Source: Neodiprion pinetum (Eukaryota > Arthropoda > Insecta > Hymenoptera > Diprionidae). From it: a stretch of 64,000 nt of DNA. Both the position numbers and the translations under genes were made by a program. Below the pieces are notes generated by a model, which saw only the letters and a program-made list of their open reading frames with translations, had not been told where the DNA came from and searched no databases. Where the stretch lies: NCBI RefSeq assembly GCF_021155775.2, contig NC_060232.1, positions 22,761,922 to 22,825,921 of the forward strand, given 5' to 3'. Positions 38,803-50,296 of the stretch are shown here, in pieces; within the stretch, counting starts at the first letter, position 1; each line of letters opens with the position of its first letter.

Positions 38803-39783
38803 TTACTTCCGGTAGGCACGGTAAGGTCCATGCGGTGCGGTGTCCCAATGAGGAGCGTGTTCCACGGGTGGGTGTCCGTAGTGGACAACCTCGTAGGCGA
38901 CCTTGGGCTTTGTGAGCTTGAAGATAAGCATGGCTCCGCTGAGCACAAGAGAAAGGAGTCCTAAGGTGAGGGCCTTCCAGGTCTTCAGCGCAATCAGAGC
39001 AAGTGCCAGGGGCACCAAAGCTGTAGCCTTGAACTTCAGTCCCAAAAGAAAGGGAATCATTACCTTCTTCACGAACCCACGACCTGCGAAAGTGGAACAA
39101 TAACAGTTTTACACAAGTTTCACACTGAGTTTTGCTCGTCACTACCATTCAGCTATTCTCCATTATCACAAACACTTGTGCGAATCTAGCGCTCTTTAAA
39201 TAGTTTGATTCTTACCCTGTCCTGCCTGGGTGTCAGCCAGGGGTACAGACAGACTAGACGGCACAGATTCAACCAAAGCTCTGGGGACGATGTTGGACCC
39301 GGAAATGGCCTCAGGCAGCTTAGCCTCTAGCTGATGACTGGATAAGTAAGCATCCAACTTCTCCAGCATCATGGATCGCAGGACCTCCCTTCTGGCTGGG
39401 TCAGCGGCATCGTATTGCTGGTAGTATTCATCGGCATTATCCTCAGGCGCGTCGCGTGACTTAACGATGACCAGGTCTTCCGTGATCCTTATCCTGTCCT
39501 GTTTAACAGCCTCGCTCACGTAAGCCAGTAGCTTTGGCTTAACGCAAGATAGCAGAGATTCACTATCTACGCACCTGAAACGTAAGTAGTGGTTATTGGC
39601 GATGAAAAGTAAATATCTGATTCGAAGAGTTGAAGTTATTCTTCGTTCGAATGAATGCCTTAAATTTACCACTAACCTGTAGTAAATGTCTCTTAGAGCC
39701 TCCGTCGTCGTGGAGGCATCCGGGACTTGGGCTATGGCGAGAGAGCCCAGAAGGGACAACGAAATGATAAGGAAAACTTGCAT
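38803..39783 (-). CDS. Osiris family protein (DUF1676), 248 aa, gene 3 of the cluster
   Basis: Three exons: 39783-39677, 39574-39216 and 39083-38803. Intron 1 is 39575-39676 (102 bases, phase 2, open in frame); intron 2 is 39084-39215 (132 bases, phase 1). The start ATG at 39783 opens a signal peptide (MQVFLIISLSLLGSLAIAQ). Cysteines are C37 and C46; C37 follows directly on the codon split by intron 1. The DUF1676 membrane segment spans about residues 160-211 and is preceded by RGFVKK. The tail is His/Pro-rich and ends in YRAYRK. The AQxLAY motif of most relatives is absent. The next Osiris gene is 2.8 kb downstream and the next one upstream starts about 7 kb away. Possibly an Osi18-type gene by position; not certain. 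Confidence 0.92.
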
Positions 39784-39823
39784 GACTGTTCCAGACGACG
39801 GTCGACTCCTGAGGCTTAACACC

Positions 39824-39858
39824 GAATGACTTCCTGAACGTCGCCACGCGGCTTTATA
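39824..39858 (-). promoter_or_regulatory. TATA box and initiator of Osiris gene 3
   Basis: TATAAAG (39858-39852) lies 31 bases upstream of the A of a consensus initiator TCATTC (39829-39824). The predicted 5'UTR is only about 44 bases. Confidence 0.7.
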
Positions 39859-42584
39859 CTCGATGGACGCTCTGGACGACTGCTGAATTTTTATGAGAAC
39901 GTGCTGTCAAAGGCAAGAAGAAAGCCATCGTGTAGGGTGCTGTGATTGGTTTTGGTGCTTCGGCCACTTGCTCCACTGTGGCAAATTCAAGCTGACTGTA
40001 GGTCAAAAAGTGAGAATTGAATCAAGTAAAAACGATCATTAGAGCACTGTACGTGCCTAGTGAAGTCATAGCATCGTGCATTGAACGAATTATTTTTTGT
40101 TGAAAAAGTGAATCAAGATTCTCGCTCAAAATGCATGTTCAATAGCCACAAAATATTACTCCTGTATCGAGCTTGAGATTTTTTCACATTATTGATGCAC
40201 GTGAAAGTTATATCTAAGATACAACCATCAATTCAGTTTTTTCTTACCCCTTGGAACAGTATTCCAAGTTTGACGTTATTACATTTCATACGTGAATAAA
40301 ACATTTCTCGACGTGGATTCATCAAACGTTTGATGAATTAAAGCAGGTCAGTATTGTATATTGTATATAACAAACTGTTTTTTTTTTCATTTGTCATTAG
40401 TTTCTGCGGAAATAAAAATCCTCTTGAAGGTAAAGAATTTTAAGCCATAGTCTCTAAGAGATGCCTCATACTTTTTACCTTTTTTCCATTTAAATGACGT
40501 ATGAAAAGTACAACATATTCAATAAACGTATAGGAATATAAGATTACGTATTGCTGTTACTTGGCGTAATTTTCTAAAATGAACGTATAATATAGTTTAA
40601 CCGTTGAACTGGCTTCACTTTAATGTAAATAATAGTATATTTCATTATTCAGACGAGGAAAGCTTCCTTTAAGTCGGCCATTTTGATCAAAGTGTTGAGA
40701 AGGTTGTTATTTTGCTATTATCTGGTTTCTGGTCGCTCCAAGGTCAAAGACGCTTATATCAGTATCAAAGGTAAGCTAATTATCTCCAGTATTTTGTTTA
40801 TATAGGACCATTTACACATATGTTGCGAGGTTTATTTTAGACTTCAACTGAAAATCTTGTTGATTTCAGGAGGATTTGTGAACACAAATACTAATGATTT
40901 AAAGCTATTGCCCTAATTGAATACAGTCGATTACATGATCGAGACTTGATACAAATGATTTATGTATGTTACATCTGATCTTATACATTGTTCCAAATCA
41001 AGTGCAACTAACGTCAGACCGTATTCAGCTGCGTTTCGTGTGATGTAATCTAATGTTTTTCAAATTGATTTTGAAATGCATCATCATCTGTGCGTAATGA
41101 TGAACAGGATTGCATTATATTCAATCCGAAAGGAGTCACAGTTGGCACTGCATTCTCAACAGTTAAAATACCTAGACGTTTCCCTCACACATTAGCATGC
41201 TCTGTAATGTCAATAATCAATAATCAATAGTATGTATAATCCGAGTTGCTACGATGAATATTACTTTATAGCCCCGTTAAACTTCTAGCTGTCGTGAGCA
41301 TGAATTGAGGTACCTACTGAACGTTTCATGGGAGGCAAATCGGTCTAGACTTTCGAATTCTTCTTTTTATTCTGCACGTTGATACTTTTCGAAATCTTAT
41401 ATATTCCTGCTAAAAGTTTATTCGTATTATGAAAAATTCGGTCAATATTTGCAATAAAATTTTTTCAACCGTCTTACATAAAAATCAGTCATTTTATTAA
41501 TAAAAACGTATTTATAGTTCAGAACAATTACATTTTTTATCAGGAGACTGTCACAGCTTTATGCAGAGTAAAATCGTACTTCTCCAGCTAAATTACGATT
41601 GATCGTTTATTGAACAGTGCATTTATTTGCAGGATAGTGCCCTAATTCGTCTTAATATTTATATTTAAAAAAAGCTACTATATATTTCAAACTCTTTTAT
41701 CACCTTGTTAATTGATTGGTAACATACTTCTGTCTCGTGTCTGATGAAAAATTTCTGCCAAGTTGGATTGCATGCTTTTGATATGTGGACTCAGGTCATA
41801 ATACTCATCTACATAACTGAACTCGATACTTGGCGTTGAATTGAATATGTCAGAGTTATTAGAATAGTATTTTGAATATACAGAACATAAGGCTTCCAAA
41901 TTTTGAAAAAGAAGAATCATTTCGAAAATCTGTTGTGGCATTTTTAAACGAATTGGAAGGTCTAGGATGAATCAAAGTGCAAATAAATTTTCTGTGGTAT
42001 TTTTCGATCATATGGATCTATATATGTCTTAAATGCTTTTAATAACAAATTGTTGGATAAACTATTAATGAATTATTTTTTTCAACCTGGCATGTTTTTC
42101 ATAAGTTTGATTTATTTTCTGGACGAAAATCGAAGAGAGTTTTTTTCCACCATTATCGCAAGCAACGGAGTGATTGGTATAGAATAAAAAATCTTCACCA
42201 ATTTTCCACCTTACATGAAATTTGTGACCAGGTAGATGAGTGATGAGGAGAATTCGTCAAGTGATAGTCAATATGTGTATATTTTACAAAAACTATAAGA
42301 AAATACAAAAAAGCTTAACTACACATTCGTTTTTTCCTCAGACATCATCTGTTAGTTAATTAGATTTGTCTCGATGTATTAGCTAAGTTGAATCTTAAAT
42401 TTGCGGTCGATGTCTTTCAAACAATTATTGTAACCAGCATGTTCCTTAAGTTTTAAGGTTAGTTGGACAAAACTTAAAAATTACTTAAAAATTACATTCA
42501 TAAAAGAGCGATGTATTAGGATCACTTACAATTATTCGACGACCTCTATAGCTTGGATGTTTTTATAACGCCATTTTCGAATGA

Positions 42585-43440
42585 AGAGCAATATTATCGC
42601 AAAACGATGTCAAGGGTGCCGAAATTGGTATGTCAGTACGTCTATTAATAGTATTCTTATATTTGCTAATATGCATCATATCTTTGAAATTTCTTTTGTA
42701 CCAATTAGGTTCCGAAGTTATTACTGCTGCCTTTTCGAAATTAAAGTGATGTCCCGAATATAAATTACTTTGAGCCGCCAGAGCGCAACTATCTGCATCG
42801 TGACATGTAGATTTTATTACAGTTTTTGCAATAAATTTTATAAACGGTATTGATTTGGTCTTGACTAGAAGTCACTATTTTTAGGGCTCTGAAAAGTCTA
42901 TTTGTGTTATTTAAAGTTTTAAACACTACGTCAATACCTTCTCTTTTTTTTAAATTGCTTGATATTGATAGACAAACCTTCTATATATGGGGTTGAATCC
43001 ACATTATGTTCAAGGTTGTTGTTGTTATTCCCGTGTATGATGTTGTAGAATTTATGAATTCTACGTTTCTTAATATCTAAAAGAAAATTAAGCGGATATT
43101 CATTATTTAATAGGGTCTTATCCACCACTTTCAAATTTTTTTGAACAAAATTGTGGGTAAGTAATTTTTAGGCAGCGACCTTATAAAGCTATGGCGACAG
43201 ATTTCTTATGTTGTATCGGTAGTTTAGAGTTGAAATGCAAACATCATTCCGACCACGCTTCCTTGTGATACCAATCAAGAAAAATTTCATTATTTTGATT
43301 CATTACCCATGTGTCAAGAAAACATTTTATTATCGCCAACTGTGCTAAATACCATACGGGAATGTTCATTTTAAGCGAAATTGAAAAAAAATATTTTTGA
43401 CAACACAACAAGAGAGGTATAACTTTTAGCGACAACTAAT
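42585..43440 (-). pseudogene. degraded Penelope-like retroelement (RT and GIY-YIG endonuclease remains)
   Basis: On the minus strand, 43330-43130 encodes a stretch resembling the reverse transcriptase of Penelope-like elements (FLDTWV, then FLDWYHKEAWSE, then LHFNSKLPIQHKK). It is interrupted by a TGA, then two TAA codons and a frameshift. A second frame, 43130-42931, continues with LLNNEYPLNFLL and PYIEGLS, typical of the region after the RT core. At 42770-42600 a third frame reads GHHFNFEKAAVITSEPNWYK, as in the C-terminal endonuclease module of the family. The order is that of a normal element. It is inactive. The 5' part beyond 43440 could not be recognised. Confidence 0.75.
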
Positions 43441-45489
43441 AAAAAAATGCATCTGCCAATTTCAAATGGTTCATAAATATACATGTATGTTATAACAGTG
43501 TCATTATAAAATCTAGGTACTTCATGTTCGCTTTCTTTGTTGGAGGCTTTCCTTTCTTTTTAATTTCTGGAATACGCTATAATGAAATTTTTATAGAAAT
43601 ACTTATACCATTCAGAGGAAAATCCATGATATAACCGATGCTAAAGAATTTCAGACTAATATTGATATTTTCTGTAATACTCATACCTTTTACGTATATT
43701 TTGATAGAGTCGAGGCATTAAAGTTTACCAAGAACAAAATTTCAATTTGCTATGATCACATTTCGGTATTTTTCAGTTTTTTGGGGGGTACTTTTACAGG
43801 CTTATCAAATTTCTGAAATCACAAAAATTGGCAGTTTCCTGGGAAATTTCTCACGAGATTTCAGGAGTTTGACCAACATAAAAAATGTTCAATGTAGAAC
43901 CACATTAAAAATTTTGCGTATCATTGACACACTATTCTTCTGATCACAAGCAAGTTAAGGTGCATTTTATGATACCACTGCTCGCTAAGGCGTTGCCCAT
44001 AAACCACGTAGCTCTATTTTGGGAACTTTCGAGTGCCCCTCCCTCCCCTTCCTGTATCGTCTATCGCGAAAATTACCCGGACCTCCCCCCCCCCTCCACT
44101 CACCGCCAGAAGGGCTCGTGGATTGAGAAAAAAAAATTTTATACATTAAAAAATTAATACACAAGTAGTCTATATTATTCAGAGATATCCAAAACAACAA
44201 ATGGTCAGACTAGCCACGCATCCCAATTATTATTATTATTACGGGAAAACGTGACTGCAAAAGAAATAATATTGCGCGTGGAAAAATAAATTAGAATGCC
44301 TCAATTGTAAAAACACGTATCGCAGAGTAAGACCCCCCTCTCCAGCACCCCGCTCAAACTAGATACGCGGTTGACGGACAGCTTCTAACGGAATTATATT
44401 TGACACAATTTGACAGGTGTGTCAAGTATAAGTGCGTTCATTACTGGTAATATCCAGTTACAAGTCCTCATATTTTGTTTAAAATTTTTTAGAAAACATG
44501 TTAAAGCAGGAATTTGAATATTTTGTCGTCATGCTAATAAATACCACGTTGATAAAACTTTGCAATTATCGTTTTCCAAACTTCACTTACACAGAGGCTA
44601 ATTTTTGAACTCCAGTGTGTGGCGGAAATGAAATTCGGACGGTCCTTACGCCATTCATTCGTGATGAGCTAGTATACACCAGGGAGAATAAGTAACTCTG
44701 TTTATCGTGAATATCATAGAAAAAAACGCTAGTCACTTATTGTCAAAAGAGTATATCACACAAACTCACAACACCGTATATTCGTAAATATTAATTTGGT
44801 ATACGCTCCTTTAATTTGCATTTCGGTAATATTGTTTATGGTATATCTTAACGATCGTTTTGAGTGTTTCACCAAATTTTGCGTCGATAGTACCCTTGCC
44901 TTCACAATGTAAACACCAATGTTTGTAATAAAAATTTTAATCCTTTTTATGCTACATTTAACCGTGATGGCGTAAAGTGAAATACAGGTTTGTAAAATAA
45001 TAATAATGATCACTGTACATTGATATACAATTTTAATCCCATCTAGTCTTATAAAATGATACTATCAATAGAATATCTTACTGACAATGACTGCGAACAA
45101 TCTGTCACCCCATCCTGCATGTACAAAAAATAAGATCCATTTTGTCTCTCCTACGAATTTAACGATAAAATTTCAGATCATTTTGCCATCTCGAGGTTGA
45201 GCAGATTAACGTAACTCGCTAAACACCGTAAACATAGATAGTTTATGAGGCTAATATGTAATGACGGCCCATCACGATAGCGGACTTAAATGGCTTGGCA
45301 GTATAACCTGTCGAATCAGGAACTGTGGGTTACGCTAGAAATACGACATACGAGTACTTACGCAGACCGTTGTGCATCTAACTCAACCTGTTATTATACA
45401 TATATCAAACCCATAACCCAACAATGGAAAGTGTTGAACGATCGTTATATCTAACGAATGACCAGAGGGAAACTCTTTCGCTGATTGAC

Positions 45490-45526
45490 GGATGATTTGT
45501 ATAGTATTACATAATACAAATCATCC
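45490..45526. repeat. 13-bp perfect hairpin
   Basis: GGATGATTTGTAT and its exact complement ATACAAATCATCC are separated by 11 bases. It is short and isolated from any gene. Confidence 0.8.
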
Positions 45527-46753
45527 TCTACAGGAGTGTGCATTACGCATCGTACTGTGAATCTTCATTGAATGCTCTTACTTTATGTTTCTTAAATATT
45601 GTTAGAAAGAGAGAGACTGATCGAAACTCACTGCTTATGTAACTGCATCTCCGGGTAGGATGAGAAATTTATCTTCATCTAATTTCACGATTATCTATTG
45701 CCACGATAATTTGATTATGTTAATCAAGCTTACGAATATCAATAATATCCTGCTTTGAAATTCCGTATTTTTTGGGTTTCATGTCATGATATATTGAGGA
45801 TTCTCATAAATAATATCGAAAGGTAAGTTAGCAGTTATTGAGTCTGTCACAATTATTGACCTTTTTCGGTTGTATCTGTAGACCCTTAGTTCAAAATTAA
45901 CGGAAAATAAATTTGCAGTGTCTGATCCTCTAGGAATTGATTTTAGCCATCGAGAAATTCACCGGTTGTGCCATCAATTGATAATTTTGTAAAATAAAAG
46001 GGTCAATAATTGGGTCTAAACCCATCAATAACTGGTACACTTACCTTATAAGCTAATACGCCAGTTTTCTACCTCAGTTAACACTGCAAAAATATTCAAT
46101 GTTTGGGATTGTAAGTGAATTGAATTCAGGTGAGAATACTTCTTTTCAAATTGATTTATTATACATAATTTACAAATTATAACCTATTGAGCACACACAA
46201 AATAGACAATTTCGCAAATAAATACAAACATTACACGAATGATTGTTAACGGTTTTCTACAATCTAAGTGGCATGAAATGAATCCACACCAGCGGATGGC
46301 AATGGCACCCTGTTTAATGAGAATGAATTTGACTATGACTACGAACTATGTAATTCAAGATGATAGTTCTTAGTTTAGATAAATAAAACGCATAACGCTA
46401 GTGTTAATACAGTCCAGATACTTGAATTATATCTCAGGAACGAACGGAAAGTCGGGCCTTGCTGTTAGATTTTCACTTCTAAGGTTTCTGATTAGCGATG
46501 CAATTAGACTTAATTTACCATACATACGAAATTAGAATCCATAAACTAAACGTCGCGAGTTATGGCCCATAAATCTCAGTACAATCTGAATGCACATTGT
46601 TCAGTAAATTCTAATTTCATAGTTTCTGTATTTCTATACGAAAATAAATATAAATATACCTATGGAATAAGACTATACAAAGATTGCAACTACATTTTGA
46701 GTCTACAACGCAACAACCTCTCGAAATCCTACCTCCGAACTTATGGTATTTTT

Positions 46754-49700
46754 CTATTCCGTGCTTATGTGACAGGAATACAACCGATGGCAATCACCGC
46801 GGTCTTGTCCAGCCCTTGCAGCATTCATGTACCGCTGAAATCGTCGCCCTGAAGCACTTTCTCGGTTACCTTGTCTAAGTTCATCCGCTTCCCTGGAATG
46901 AGATAAAACAAAGTTCAATGCATCGCAATCTAGTTCTCAATTTTTATTTTGAACGTACTATCACCATGCAATTGTGTTAAAGATATAGATGTAATTAAAT
47001 TCACAAGCCAAGGATCTTAAATATCTAATTATGATGTCACTGTTTTAACGTAATGAGCTATCATGTTACCAAACACAATGTCAAAAAATATGGTCCGATT
47101 TAAAGTCAATGTAATTCCAACAAATGTACCATAGCCAGGGAATTGAAAATTCCCGTACTTATTAAGTACAAATCAGGAGATTATGTCTGCCATAAAAAAT
47201 GGAACGTAAGGATTACAATGAAATCAATTTTCACTCAAATCTGGTTAAATTCAACGATCTTTTTGGATATATACAAACTTTATTACAGATTGGGAGTGGC
47301 AGTGCGTGAAAAAAAACAAGCAAATGAAACGTAAGCAGGCTTGTTCAGAAAGTTGAAAAAATCGGTCATTCGCGTAGCGCCTGACTCGCGACCTTGCCGA
47401 TTTCGGCGCACAAATTTACTTCCGGTTTTCATTGATTAGTATAATTATTCGTACCACGTGTTTCTAAGTAAACTTCATCGACTACCGCCTTTACTTTTCC
47501 GCAGCGTTGTAGACCGTGGCTACTATGTAGGCGTGACCGTAATTCGACAAGGATCCTCGGTTCTTTCACCGGTTTGGTCTGCAACGACCTAGTTGTACTC
47601 GTTGCTATCTATCTGAACGCGAACGCGGGGAAAGGCGTGGAAATGCGGCGAAATATTACAAATATTTTATCCTGCCCATGTTTACTAAAGGTGCGTGTTA
47701 TCACGTGGCGCATCACCAATGTGCACGCTCAGGTGTACCGTCGACATTTCACAATCGTGACCCAAAAACCTTAAAAAATATAACCCGGTAGACAGTGCTC
47801 GGTAGAAGACCACTGTCAGTGACCCGATTGGCTCAATTTTGACTCGCCTTATTGACGCGCCTTTCGCCCGAGTTTAATTGATTCAAAGTTATTTGTTGAC
47901 GATTCGGAACCACAACGTACAAACTCTACACCAATGAGCACAGTCACTACATTTCTGCCGAGAACGACTTCACATACCTTGACAACTCGTTCGACACAAG
48001 ATTGCTGTGCGGTGTATACACCGCGGGATTTTTATACATGCTGCAAATCAACCGCTCGCGACAATCCTCTTCCAGAAACCTCAGCTGTTTGAAGATTTCG
48101 TCCAATCTCCCGACAATGGGACCGTAAAATTCGTCGTCATAGGCTCTGAGCTGACTCCTGGATGCATCGGATTGAGTATTCTTGGCATTGTCTTGCTGAG
48201 CTATTCTCTGCTGGGACGACTGCAGATTGTAGGTTGACTTTTGTGCGACTGTCACGGGATTCAAAGCAAGGGCATGTTGGAAATTCTGCGGGACTTGCGA
48301 GATTTGCTGATAGGGCTTGGCCACGTTTTGGGCCGGTTGATTTCCCAGCTGACCATTTTGCGTATAAATTGGAGACTTGGACGTCGGTTGCACGGAGTGA
48401 GGAATACGCTTAACGATGTCAACGGTCGGCGAGCTGTTCAACCAGGCATTAGCGCTGTCCGACTTTGAGGTGAATCCAGAATTCTTCGAAAATGTTGTTC
48501 CGGGTCTTATCTGCGAGCTGAACAAGTGATTCTGCTGCTGGTGTTGCTGCTGTGGATGGTAAGGGACCTTTGCCATACTCGGCTCAGTCACGGGTGCGGC
48601 TGCCCGAGTAAACCGGACCTCATCAAAGTACCCGTTGTAGGCTAAACCTTGAGCGTGATTCCCTATTGGACCCAAGTTTGAAACGGGCCCCCTTAGTCCG
48701 AGATTTTTGTTGAACTGGGTCATGCCTATGTTGCTCAAAGTGTGGCGTATATTTGGATTGGGATTCTCGTACGGCCCAACCGGCTTGTCGTACTTTATCT
48801 GAGGCCCGTACTTCTCGTATGAACCCGGCTGATTGGGAACCACAGTAACCGGTCTGGCGTTAGCCGCATATTGAGGCACCCCGTATGGGCCGAGTGCCGG
48901 CTGCACGCCGGCGTAAGGCTCTGGAGTCAAGACACCGGGATCCTCGTAAGAAGCGATTCCCCATTCCCTCAACTCTTCCATGTCTTTCCTGTACTGAATA
49001 TGTGGCTGCGTGTAGTCGTAGCCGTCAAATTCCTCCTCTTCGTGATGGTGTGGATGGTGCTCGTGGTGGAAGGTTGGAACCGGTACCGGAACCGGGACGT
49101 GATGATGATGGTGGGCAATCTGGAAAATATCGAGAATAAGGTGTTTAATTGGCCGCGAAATTTTTTGGCTAATTTACAAAGTAGGGGTATTCTACTGAAA
49201 AGAAGGCGCAATTTCATGCGTGCGATTTACAGAAATTAACAACAAGTCTGCTGTAATATCCAAATGCCATTTTAGGTAATAATCGAGAATAAATTCTACC
49301 TGATGGTGATGATGATGATATTTGGTTCCGCCACTGTAATAGCTCGAACACAATTTGAAGACGTGGGCAAACGCCGGCACCAGGAAGAGCAGGACTTTGA
49401 GGAACAATTTCTTCGCAGTTCCCACACCAAATAGGAATGGAATAATGAAAAAGAACTTGATCTTGATGAGCTTGATGATCAGAAGTAGGGCCAGGAAGCT
49501 TGTTAGCAACTTGTTCTTGATGAATTTCTCTGAAAAGATAATAATATCACAAGATCAAGTAAGACCAGATTATAACAACGACTTACTAGTTTAATAAAAT
49601 TCGTCTGATACACATGTGATATAATAAGAAGAGGTGTCAATGCTTACTTATTTTGTGAAAGAGTCGTCCTTGCTCAGTTATTGCTCTTTGTTTGAAGTCT

Positions 49701-50296
49701 ACTCTTATTAGAGCTCCATCTTCATCGACCTCTTTAGGACTGATCTTTATCGATGTACCCTCGAAAAAGAAGTTTGGAAGTTGAAGCTCATAATTCTTCG
49801 TTGCTAAGAACTTGATTGTTTTGTCGTGGAGGGCGTTGGTAACTTCTTCGAGTGGAGACACAGGTTCAACATAATAATTTTCACCTGACTTTCTGGAAGT
49901 CTGTTTTCCAGTTGATGACTTTCCATCGGTCTCGTCAATATTATTGTATCCTTCATCATGATTTTTCTCGTTGTATTCGGCTAAATATTTGTGATAATCC
50001 AAGTTGTTTTTTGTCAAAGTAAAACCATCGAACACCGTGATATTGTCCCGGTCTGCAAATGTACTATCCAGATACGTATAGACATTCTTTTGTATGCACG
50101 AAAATGACGCTTTTTTCGCACAGTCTTTGAGAAGCCCTTGCCACAGGACGTTTCCAGTTTCGTTGGGATATAACCCCTTGATATTGAATATATTGACGTA
50201 CGATTTTAATTTGGTGAAGTTGAATAATTGGCAGTGAGTCGAAGACACGAGAAGTAGTAACAAGATCGTTCTTTGGCACATTTTAAACCCGTACAT
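46754..50296 (-). CDS. large Osiris family protein (DUF1676), 719 aa, gene 4 of the cluster
   Basis: Four exons: 50296-49648, 49529-49300, 49119-47978 and 46892-46754. The introns are 118, 180 and 1085 bases, with phases 1, 0 and 2. The start is the ATG at 50296 in strong context (CCAAAATG); a second ATG at 50281 would also give a signal peptide (ILLLLLVSSTHC). Cysteines are C59 and C67. The membrane segment lies at about residues 223-280 and is rich in Leu, Ile and Phe. A His-rich region (HHHHHQ|IAHHHHH, then VPVPVPVP) is split by intron 2. AQGLAY at 449-454 is followed by a long Gln/Asn/Ser-rich region. A cysteine-containing C-terminal domain (EEDCRERLICSMYKNP, then SNELSR) continues into exon 4, which ends with RYMNAARAGQD and GDCHRLYSC. 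An apparent stop at 47947 lies beyond a consensus donor (AAG|GTATGT). Length and position suggest an Osi17-type gene; not certain. Confidence 0.9.

Larger units (their letters stand above)
39870..46740. other. intergenic DNA between Osiris genes 3 and 4
   Basis: This 6.9 kb gap contains no host gene that I can support. It holds Penelope-like element remains (42.58-43.44 kb), a C run near 44086-44095, and a short hairpin at 45490-45526. AATAAA on the minus strand at 46155-46160 could terminate Osiris gene 4. Confidence 0.6.

Noticed and set aside
47947..47977. Stop codon at 47947 as the end of the large Osiris gene
   Set aside because: A consensus splice donor precedes it, and a phase-compatible exon at 46892-46754 continues the conserved cysteine module.
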